NCBI GenBank assembly: GCA_001931875.2
Contig: MSJH02000074.1
Location: 1-25,894, forward strand
Length of the DNA: 25,894 bases
Direction: 5' to 3'
Source: Byssochlamys sp. IMV 00236
Lineage: Eukaryota; Ascomycota; Eurotiomycetes; Eurotiales; Thermoascaceae
Shown one piece after another: positions 1-10,230 of the stretch (its first letter is position 1; each line of letters opens with the position of its first letter). The position numbers and the translations under genes are program-made. A model generated the notes under the pieces. It did no database searches. It was not told where the DNA came from and saw nothing but the letters and a program-made list of their open reading frames with translations.

Positions 1-68
1 GAACCAGGGCCCCACTTGGCTGTGTGTGTGTGAGAGGAGCTTTTTTTTTTTTTTTTTTTGCTACTCTA

Positions 69-497
69 ATGCTAAACATCATTTCTCGTCCTGCTCGACG
101 TTGTTTATTACAGCAAACAAGATTATCAAGTTCAAAGACAGGTTCTTCAACATCAGGAGATACTCGACTTGAAGTCATTCGTCGAGTCTTGTTCGAATCA
201 CCCAAGAAAGAACCTACGATTCATTTAGAAGGACAGACATTAGAAGAACATGAAACTATTGAAAGAGCTTGGAAACTTCATAAAATGAGACAAAGAGAAC
301 AACGAGAGCGTACGTTGGAACGTCAATTTAGAACCATGCAAGCTGCCATGACAGAATTAGAAAAGACAAGTGATCGACTGTTTAAGGGTGCTATTGTAAA
401 GAGTAGACATATGACCTATCCCAAGCAAGCCAAGATTCCTACAGAAACACCTTCCACACAAGGTTGGGATTATTCCTTTAAAGCAAGCTCAAATTAG
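69..497 (+). CDS. Mitochondrial large-subunit ribosomal protein mL40 (MRPL28/MRPL40 family)
   Basis: A single-exon gene of 142 residues. The first ATG is at 69, just after an 18-base T run; the frame is open upstream but has no ATG, so 69 is the start. The N-terminus is basic and hydrophobic with early arginines (MLNIISRPARR), as expected of a mitochondrial presequence. The core holds the segment HETIERAWKLHKMR followed by a charged, probably helical stretch (RERTLERQFRTMQAAM), which I recognise from memory as the mL40/MRP-L28 family. The product would be a structural protein of the mitochondrial 54S subunit. A polyadenylation-like AATAAA lies at 528-533. The promoter is cut off by the window edge. 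The family call rests on this motif and on size; a different coiled mitochondrial protein is the alternative. Confidence 0.75.
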   Translation: MLNIISRPARRCLLQQTRLSSSKTGSSTSGDTRLEVIRRVLFESPKKEPTIHLEGQTLEEHETIERAWKLHKMRQREQRERTLERQFRTMQAAMTELEKTSDRLFKGAIVKSRHMTYPKQAKIPTETPSTQGWDYSFKASSN

Positions 498-743
498 ATG
501 TTTTTTTTAAAAAAAAGTTGTGTTATTAATAAAGTTTATTTGATCTGTGTAAATACATAAACTAGAAGACTAATGAATAATGAATAATGTATTATTCGCT
601 TTATACTTATCGAGGCATTATTGGATGCACTGCCGTTATAGACAGCGCATTACGTCCACGGTACAATTAGTCTTTTGAAGATCTTTTGAAGGGGGAAGAA
701 GGGCTTTCATTGTCATACTTTGATTTGTTTACATCACAATTCT
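498..743. other. Spacer after mL40
   Basis: This holds the mL40 3' UTR, with AATAAA at 528-533. Nothing further is recognised before the Helitron-like fragment on the other strand. Confidence 0.6.
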
Positions 744-1110
744 CTACCGTACCACTATAATTGCGACAACCTCTTCCATTGTTGGCAAGTGTGAGTGCGT
801 CTATTACCTCCTTCAATTAGCCTCATTCTCATATCAGAAGAAATAACTATATAAGGTGAGATGTTGTTGTCTGCCGAGTTGTCGTTACTCTCTCGCTCAT
901 TCAATATCTCATATGCGTGGCGGTAAATTTGAGCATAGGGATTACACTGCGAGGTTATGAAAGAAAACTCTCTTATGATTCCAGGATCAATATTGTCATT
1001 CCTTACATCCACATCCTCTGTCTTTTTCCAAGTTGAAGAACAGCTCAAGCTACTCTGCAGTTGACACCAGACATTAATTGCTGTACCTTTGGCCCTCCTG
1101 TTTCAGAATC
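744..1110 (-). mobile_element. Decayed Helitron-like helicase (N-terminal domain) fragment
   Basis: The minus strand carries an open stretch (about 1057 down to 755) with segments resembling the Helitron helicase-like N-terminal domain: NPYAQIYRHAYEIL, then DMRMRLIEGGNRRTH. After RRTH the original frame is lost. Shifting the frame restores LPTMEEVVAII, matching the family's RR(T/Y)xLPTxxEV motif, and then a stop at 744-746. Upstream on the minus strand the same frame has a stop near 1102 and no recognisable zinc-binding or Rep (HUH) region. The match is from memory of the family; the frameshift and stops are seen directly. It is a relic and cannot encode an active transposase. Termini (5' TC, 3' hairpin plus CTRR) were not identified. 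Confidence 0.5.
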
Positions 1111-1879
1111 TGCCAGATTTGAAAACGTCCTCCTCTTGGATGCCCTCCTGTGCTCATTGGACTACTCCAAACCTTGCGAGAAATCCCAATGCAGCGTCTA
1201 TTCTGATTACCAAGGTGTCTCCTGATCAGCTCTGTTTCTTTTGGCATAAAGACAACCATTTATCCTTACACCTACGACTTTCGACCACATTATTGGCGGA
1301 CGCTTTGGTCTTTGAATATGTCTTCTAAGGTCCCCACAGTCATGGCTTCGCCTACTACATCTACTTTACAACATACCTGAAATCCCAGCTTGTGCCCCTC
1401 TCCGCTGGGGGAGGCTCTGCCACATCAACATCAAGACAATTTTCCATCTCTTTTTGTAAGCTGCCCTCTCAAGCTCAACTTTTGACTCTCAGCCCTAGAA
1501 TGATATTTTCTGCCGGGCAAGTTCCCCTCACCCACTGATGAAATAAGGCCAGTACTCACTTCCTTTTGTTCCGATAAACGAGCAATACACACTAGATACG
1601 GACGTTCTTCGTTTCTTTGGTGCGAGCATAGTTATGGAAATACACTCTATACCACTGCAGCCGTCGACCTATTTGAACTGGATCATTGTGGCCTCATCTT
1701 TGCCTTTTTGTTCAGAAATTATCTTCCACTACATTTCCTAACTTGTGTTTGTCAAATAAATGCATGAATAATAGTGTTTACGTGTATCTCTCTTTTTTGA
1801 GGATCCGCTTCACTCTGTTTCTCTATCTTTCGCTGCGGTCATCAAACCGATGGCTACAAGTTGCTGCGCGACACTATTG
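1111..1879. other. Gene-poor region upstream of the Slh1 gene
   Basis: No gene is supported here. Short open frames exist on both strands but lack ATG starts, family resemblance or splice-linked partners. Some of it may be more transposon debris belonging to the neighbouring Helitron-like fragment, but I see no motif to prove it. Confidence 0.5.
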
Positions 1880-1887
1880 TATATAAA
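1880..1887 (+). promoter_or_regulatory. TATA box of the Slh1 gene
   Basis: TATATAAA lies 46 bp before the ATG at 1934, with a T-rich tract between them (about 1895-1925). The distance suits a TATA element with a short leader. Confidence 0.5.
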
Positions 1888-1933
1888 GCTAACTCTTTTT
1901 TTTTTATTACATTATTTTTAACTTTTTAACCTC

Positions 1934-4900
1934 ATGACAGGCTCTTGGACCAGTGGACTCTCTGAGCTAATAGCATCCTCTCGTTCAAAAAAGGGTAAAG
2001 GCAAACTACGTACGGACTTTTTATCTGGAACGACAACAGTGGATACAAAACAGAATGAACAAGAGACATTTCGTCAACTTGTAAAGAACTATCAAGTTAA
2101 CCATTCAGTTCCTGATGGTAATGACATCAGTAGACACGCGCGCGCCTATAACTGACTTAATATATAGATGTACCCAAAGTTCAATTTGGTCAACACATTC
2201 AGTTCAAACCACCCAAATCACCATTTCTCAAAACACTCGAGCAGCCCACTGTAAAAAAAGAAGAACCAACAAGATCGAGCAAGCCGATCGTGTATGATCG
2301 TGATTGGTTATTACAGTATGTCACTTGACCCACTTTTGCTTTTGGTTAACCTAGCATGATAGACACACCCAAAGATACGCTTCAGACAATCCATATGAAG
2401 TATGCGCCGAGTTATTTACGATACTTCGATCGGGTGATGAAGATATTCAAATACCTCTGGTTGAATTGTTGGGATATGAGGCATTCGAGTTTATTGAAGA
2501 ATTGATATCCAATCGATCTACCATTGTGCATAACATTATGAGAATGGTAAGAAATAAATGTACATTCAGAGAGACAGAACTGATAGCGTACATAGTCTAA
2601 TTATGACGAACAACAACAACAACAACAACAACAACAAAGACAGGTTGAGTCTAGACGACCTGTCTATGGTACACAACTTATTATACAATCTGAAAAAGAC
2701 TTGAAACAAGAAAAGAGATTGAGAAAAGAACAAAAGAAGGCAAATAAGAACAAGGAAGACGATGCTCATACGACATCCATGGGCATCTTGGGCTTTGACG
2801 GACAGGATCTTCGACAGGCTAGAGAAAACGCACTGATGAGCTCTGGCCCATTGTTCAGCTCGAATTACAAGACAGCGATGCAACCCAAGTATCCTCATGT
2901 GTACCAGTCCGGCGTGTCAGGGACAACACTGTCCATATTTGGATCGCGATTTGCATTACCAGCAGGCACTGAGCGCTATGATAATAATGATTATGAAGAA
3001 ACAGTTATTCCGGTTCCTAAACAAGCTCCCGTGAGACAAGGAGAAAGACGAATTCCTATATCTGAAATGGATAGTTTGGCCAGAAATGCATTCAAGGTAA
3101 ACAAGCACTTTATCATGTGGGGGAGGTTATTAAAATACTAAAAATAGGCATATGATACCCTTAATCGTGTTCAATCCATTGTCTATCCTATTGCTTATGA
3201 AACAAATGAAAATATGCTTGTCTGTGCTCCCACGGGTGCTGTAAGTTGCTCTCTCGTTATCATTGTCAATGACTTACTTTTGTTAGGGTAAAACCGATGT
3301 TGCCATGTTGACCGTCTTGCGATGTCTCTCACAACACTGTCACCCACCTCCAAGAAAGGGAACGACCGAGATCGATTTCAAGATTGCGGTAAACGAGTTC
3401 AAGATTGTTTATGTTGCGCCTATGAAAGCCTTGGCAGCAGAAATTGTCGAAAAGATGCAGAAGCGGTTAAAGTTTTTGGGAGTCAAAGTACGTGAGCTTA
3501 CCGGTGACATGCAGTTGACAAAGGCAGAGATTAGCGAAACCCAATTTATTGTTACCACACCCGAGAAATGGGATGTGATCACTCGAAAAGGCACAGGTGA
3601 CGTTGAGCTTACGCAGGTTCGTTTATAAATATATATGTGTATATACAATTTACTCATGGCCCGCTATAGAAAGTAAAACTTTTGATTATTGATGAAGTTC
3701 ACTTGTTGAATGAAGATCGTGGTGCTGTTATTGAAAGTATTATTGCCAGAACGATAAGACAGGTACTGTTGTTCTTTTTATTTTTTATTTTTCTGTATAT
3801 TAAAAACATGGTAGGTTGAGTCTAGTCAATCTCTCATTCGTATTGTTGGTCTATCTGCTACTTTACCCAATTATATTGATGTAGCGACATTTTTGAGGTA
3901 ATGTCTCCCAAAGGATGAAAAAAGTACAAAAGGCTAACATTTTCTCCAGAGTCAATCCATACCAAGGATTGTTTTATTTTGATAATGGGTTTAGACCTGT
4001 TCCCCTTGAACAGCACTTTATAGGCATCAAGGGTAAGCCCAACAGTGTACAATCGAATGAACGAATGAACAAGGCATGTTTTGACAAGGTATCCGAGCTC
4101 GTACAACAAGGACATCAAGTGATGGTCTTTGTCCATGCAAGAAAAGAGACCGTCAAGACAGCACAGATGCTAAGAGAAGAAGTAGCAGCGGAAGGCCTTG
4201 GAGGTAATATAAATGATCTCAAATAAACAAAACTTAACTGTTCTATAAAGATTTCTTTGACTGCATCGATGCACCAAATTATGCCAATTTCAAAAAGGAG
4301 ATTGCACGCTCCCGCAACAAGGAGATGAAAGAACTGTTTCAATACGGATTTGGCATTCACCACGCAGGCATGCTTCGGTCCGATCGATCACTCACAGAAC
4401 GCATGTTTGCCGATGGATCACTCAAGGTCCTTTGCTGTACTGCCACATTAGCCTGGGGTGTCAACTTACCTGCCTATGCCGTCGTCATCAAGGGCACACA
4501 AGTATACGATTCGACCAAAGGTAGCTTTGTGGACCTATCGATCCTTGACGTCCTTCAGATCTTTGGTCGTGCTGGTCGACCTCAATACGAAACTCACGGT
4601 GTGGGCTACATCCTGACGACCCATGACCGTCTATCTCATTATATCTCAGCCATTACCCAACAACACCCGATTGAATCCAAATTTATAGAAAACATTGTCG
4701 ATAACTTGAACGCGGAGATCTCGTTGGGCACCGTAACCAATATTGATGAAGCGGTTACTTGGCTAAGTTACACCTACCTGTACGTCCGTATGAGGAAAAA
4801 CCCAATGGTCTACGGTATGTCGCATTCGGAACCTGCAGAGGATCCGTTACTGGGAAGAAAACGACATGAGATTATCACACTGGCCGCACGCAAATTAGCA

Positions 4901-7431
4901 GAGTGTCAGATGATCCTCTTTGATGGCTCAACGGGGTACTTGGTTCCCAAAGACTTGGGTCGTATTGCCTCTAATTTCTACATCAAGCACAAGAGTATCG
5001 AGATATTCAATTCGATGATGAAGCCACGTATGACAGAAGCCGACGTGTTGGCTATGATGAGTCTCAGTTCTGAGTTTGATCAGATCAAGTCGCGCGAAAC
5101 AGAACATCAAGAACTGAAAAAGTTACTAGAGAACGCATGCGCATGTGACATCAAGGTAATATATAATCACATACACACATATATAAACTCATTTCCTATC
5201 AGGGAGGTCCTGAAGATACACCAGGCAAGGTCAACATTCTACTCCAAGCGTATATTTCAAACGCGTATATCGATGATTTTGCACTTGTTTCTGATTGTGC
5301 CTACGTTGCTCAGAACGCAGGCCGTATTGCCCGTGCCCTGTTCGAAATCGCGCTCAACCGTAACTGGGGCGTCACTGCCTCTGTTCTCCTTGAAATCAAC
5401 AAGGCTGTTGAGAAACGCATGTGGACTTTCCAGCACCCTTTGCGACAGATGGGATTACCGATAGACATTGTTCACAAGCTAGAGAATCGCACACACGAGA
5501 TACCTGTCGAGGAAATGCGCGAGATGAGCGTACAGGAACTAGCGGACTTAGTCAACCACAACCAGAAGATGGGCATGACGCTCTCACGATGTGTCGACCA
5601 GTTCCCGATGCTCTTGCTTGATGTCCACATGGCACCGATCACACGTCATCTCTTACAGGTCGATTTGACCATCACGCCTGATTTCGTCTGGAACGACCGA
5701 GCGCACGGCAGTGTCGAGCCATGGTATATCTGGGCAGAAGATGACGAAGGCGAGATTTACTACTCTGAATACTTTTTACTTTATAAGAAGCAACTGGGCG
5801 AGCCTGCCAAGCTGACCTTTATCGTACCTTTGGTCGAACCTCTGCCGGCCGAGATGCACATACGCGCCGTATCGGATCGCTGGCTAGGTGCTGAAACAAC
5901 CGTGTCAATACCGCTTGAAGACCTGGTGTTGCCCCGTATGGATCCACAGTACAGAGATCTCTTAGACCTACAACCTTTACCTATCAGCGCATTACATCAT
6001 CCTGTGCTCGAAGCGATCTATGGGTTTAGACACTTTAACCCTTTGCAAACTCAACTTTTCCATACGCTGTACCATACACAGCAGCACGTCCTCGTGGGCG
6101 CACCTGCAGGTACAGGTAAGAACGTGGCTAGTGAACTTGCCTTATGGGCTGCTCTTCGAGATCGTCCCGAGTCTAAAGTGGTCTACATGGCATCAAAAGA
6201 AACACTGGTAAGAGAACGAAAGAAAGATTGGACGCATCGATTCAGCGGGGCTTTAGACAAGACAGTAGTTGAGATTAGACAAGATGTTGCACTTGAGGAT
6301 GTGGAAGCAGCTCATCTTCTTGTGACGATACCCGACAATTGGAACAAGGTGCAATGGGAAAAGATCATCTCTCAGGTATCCTGTGTGATTGTAGATCAGG
6401 TTCATTTGTTAAGCCAAGACCCAGCACTTGAAGTCGCCGTGTCGCGTATAAAGCATGCTAGTGTAGAGCACAAGGTTCGCGTGGTGGCGTTGAGCACGTC
6501 ACTAGCGGATGCCTCTGATCTGGCCAACTGGATGGGTGTCAGCAAGATGGGCCTATTCAATTTTAAGCCCTTGATACGCCCTATGGAAATTTACATTGAT
6601 GGTTTTCCAGGCAAGCACTATAGTCCACGTATGGCCATGATGAACAAACCGACCTATGCAGCCATCAAAACACACGCGCCGAATGAGCCGGCCATCGTCT
6701 TTGTCACATCACGTCGACAAACCAAGCTGACAGCGCAAGACCTCATTGCTTACTGTGGTATGGAAGATAATCCGAGACAATGGCTTCATATGGACGATAG
6801 TGAATTTGAAATGCTTCGAATCAACGATGAACTATTACGAATGACCCTTGCCTTTGGTATCGGCTTGTATCACACAGGCTTAAGAGAAAGTGATCGCAGA
6901 ATGGTGGAAGAGCTGTATTTGAATGGACGAATTCAGATTCTGATTGTGACAAGTGATCTTGCCTGGCAGGTACAGTTCCCTGCCCATTTGGTGGTCATCA
7001 AGGGTACCGATCATTATGACCCAGAGAATGAGCGGTATATTGATTATCCTGTGAGCGATCTCTTACAGATGATGGGTCGTGCCAGTCGTCCTCTAGATAC
7101 TAGGGGTGTCGTACGCGTGTTTGTGCAAGAAAGTAAGAAGGGCTATTATGAAGCGTTCTTGCGTGAGTCGTTACCTGTAGAATCCGATTTACACACATGT
7201 CTCGATCTTGTCCCCGAGGTGACGAGCAAAAGAATCAAGACAAAACAAGATGCTGTGGATTACTTGACGTGGACGTACATGTATCGTCGTCTGAAACAGA
7301 ACCCAAATTATTATGGATTAGATAAGGATGTAAATAAGTATCTTTCCAATCTAGTAAATGAAGCAACAGAACATACAGAATCTATAGAAGTGGTCGACAA
7401 TTACAAACTATTTCCTGTTAAACATTTGTAA
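1934..7431 (+). CDS. SLH1: ASCC3/Slh1-type Ski2-like RNA helicase with degenerate second cassette and no second Sec63 unit
   Basis: Eleven exons join in frame: 1934-2117, 2168-2315, 2363-2546, 2644-3096, 3148-3240, 3287-3616, 3670-3762, 3815-3897, 3950-4203, 4251-5155, 5203-7431, giving 1651 residues. The family helicase splits stalled, collided ribosomes in the RQT/ASC-1 complex. Cassette 1 is intact: APTGAGKT (about 350-357, spanning an intron), MKALAAE, TGDMQL, TPEKWD, DEVH (472-475), [15 protein letters not shown] and GRAGRP, followed by a complete winged-helix/Sec63-like region. Cassette 2 keeps overall similarity but has APAGTGKN (about 1209-1216), DQVH (1307-1310), [10 protein letters not shown] (about 1493-1502) and GRASRP (1534-1539). 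The protein stops about 110 residues after the last motif, inside the expected winged helix; human ASCC3 and yeast Slh1 continue with a second Sec63 unit. Motifs such as [11 protein letters not shown] and the [10 protein letters not shown] segment favour ASCC3/Slh1 over Brr2. The small exons are less certain than the large ones. Confidence 0.92.
2609..2637 (+). repeat. (CAA)n microsatellite in Slh1 intron 3
   Basis: About nine CAA units lie inside the 97-bp intron 2547-2643. That intron is roughly twice the length of its neighbours, probably because of the repeat. It ends in AAAGACAG just before exon 4. Confidence 0.85.
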
Positions 7432-7727
7432 AATAAACAAAAGTGTAACATTATATAAAAGTTTAAATTCTAGAATTCAGTTTTATTTTGCATATACACA
7501 ATGTGATCACATATAGATTAACATATTAAATTTACAACATACAAAAAATCATATATAAAAAAAAAGATGGATTGAGAAGGAGGAAAATAAAAAAAAAACG
7601 GGAGGATTTGAAAAGGAAAGTAAAGGGGAGGGAAAAGGGTATTTTGTGTTGTTTTTTTTTTTGGCTTATTTTTTTTTTCGTCAACTTTTTTTGAGTTTGG
7701 GATTGAACTTTTAGATAGGAAGGGAGA
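7432..7727. other. Tail-to-tail spacer with purine-rich strand
   Basis: This is the 3' region shared by the Slh1 gene (+) and GAPDH (-). AATAAA immediately follows the Slh1 stop (7432-7437). From about 7557 to 7640 the plus strand is almost purely A/G, and from 7640 to 7690 it is rich in T runs. The GAPDH 3' UTR would therefore contain a long pyrimidine tract. There is no open frame homologous to a second Sec63 unit, so a missed 3' exon of Slh1 is unlikely here. Confidence 0.7.
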
Positions 7728-9083
<1,356 letters not shown>

Positions 9084-9117
9084 TAGAGAAATAAAGAGTT
9101 CCAAAAGGACAAGCTGC

Positions 9118-9124
9118 TTATATA
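9118..9124 (-). promoter_or_regulatory. TATA box of the GAPDH gene
   Basis: The minus strand reads TATATAA, about 212 bp upstream of the GAPDH ATG. It implies transcription starting near 9090 and a leader of about 180 nt. Between here and the end of the neighbouring GTPase gene (9295) nothing else stands out. Confidence 0.5.
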
Positions 9125-9294
9125 GATTTATTCATTTGTTGCCATACGTTACGCTATTTTTGTGTTCCTTTCCCCTTTTTCCTATTCAAAACAAATTTCC
9201 TTTTGCTACCATACAATAGGACTTGTGATCAGGCGTTATTTTGAAGTCGTCCTATTTTATGTATCCACGTGTCAGAAATGTTAACCTCACTCTT

Positions 9295-10117
9295 TTAACG
9301 AAAGACAGGAGGTCGATTGATTTTATTTCTTTGTAATCGTAGTATTAACCAGTCAATAGCCTCTTCTACACCATGACTATACATAATATGAGATAAAGTC
9401 ATCGTGATTATGTCACTACTTACCCTTCAAGTGCACTCACAGGCAACACTCTGGAATCTCTTGCTCCCAATTTGACTGCTATTTTATTAAAGACTTCCTT
9501 TATTTCTTCTACGCGTAATGCACCTTGAACATCTTGTTTATTTGCCAACATCAAAATAGGAACACCTTCGATTGCATCATTGGTAATCATTGTTTCTATA
9601 TTTCAATGTGAGATCATATGCTCGTTCCCATTTTTAGGACCAAATACCAAAAGTATCTCTACATTCTTCTAATCTTTTTGGATCTGTAGAATCTACAACA
9701 AATACAATGGCGTGACATTCAGCATAATATCTCTCCCATATCGGTTGGAGCTCTCTTTGTCCTCCTAAATCCCAAAAATTAATCCTTGAAGATTGAATAT
9801 CTATTCGACCAACTAGGATAAAGTTTATACATTAGATATTCATTATACATTTCTAGTTATTATTACTATTTAAACCAACAGTAGGCGCAATCTTATCTGG
9901 TGCTAACCCTGATACTCCTAAATAGATGGACTTTATACGTTCTAATAAAGTCTATATTTGTATAAATATATATATATATTTATATTTATTTAGTTGTTAT
10001 ATATACTTTTTATTATTTACTTACCGTCTTTCCAGCGTTATCAAGTCCAATAATTAGCACATAAAACTCTTCTTTTCTCGTAAGATAATTATAAAGTCCA
10101 TGAAGTAATGTGTACAT
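9295..10117 (-). CDS. ARL3: Arf-like GTPase of the Arl3/ARFRP1 type
   Basis: Five exons on the minus strand: 10117-10025, 9951-9867, 9812-9648, 9595-9424 and 9376-9295, giving 198 residues (human ARFRP1 is about 201). Introns are 73, 54, 52 and 47 bp. G motifs are intact: GLDNAGKT (24-31), the switch region TVGLN, WDLGGQ (73-78), NKQD (133-136) and SALEG. The protein begins MYTLLHGLYNYL with no glycine at position 2, so it is not N-myristoylated; this start is typical of ARFRP1/yeast Arl3, which is N-acetylated and acts at the trans-Golgi upstream of Arl1 and golgin recruitment. The family call is from sequence resemblance; Golgi function is known for the family and inferred here. It ends 388 bp upstream of the GAPDH start codon, on the same strand. 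Confidence 0.93.
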
Positions 10118-10230
10118 TGCGTGATTATCTTGTTTCTTTTCTTTATTATTATAATGGGCTGAGTCAACCAAAGAAAAAAAAAAGGGAAAAAGATCGGTCT
10201 TTGAAAAAAGCATTATTATGATCAGATTTA

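Noticed and set aside
24..68. Upstream in-frame extension of the mL40 gene
   Set aside because: It has no ATG and encodes only a poly-Phe stretch from the T run; the ATG at 69 starts a good mitochondrial presequence.
1089..1328. Plus-strand open frame in the gap before Slh1
   Set aside because: No ATG start, no splice partner, no family resemblance; it lies partly opposite the Helitron-like fragment.
2566..2898. Long minus-strand open frame opposite Slh1 exon 4
   Set aside because: It is the shadow of a conserved exon and its poly-Leu stretch comes from the (CAA)n repeat in the intron.
6115..6135. Possible intron (ACAG|GTAAGA ... CTAG) inside motif I of the second Slh1 cassette, which could have explained the odd APAGTGKN
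   Set aside because: The only nearby AG would make a 16-bp intron, and the unspliced frame continues with family sequence (VASELALW).
6480..6520. [12 protein letters not shown] in Slh1 cassette 2 as another lost motif (SAT)
   Set aside because: ASCC3 cassette 2 normally reads LSTALANARDLA here, so this is family-typical and not evidence of decay.
1934..7431. Assignment as the spliceosomal helicase Brr2, whose second cassette is normally inactive
   Set aside because: Segments such as [31 protein letters not shown] and [10 protein letters not shown] match ASCC3/Slh1, and there is no long Brr2 N-terminal region.
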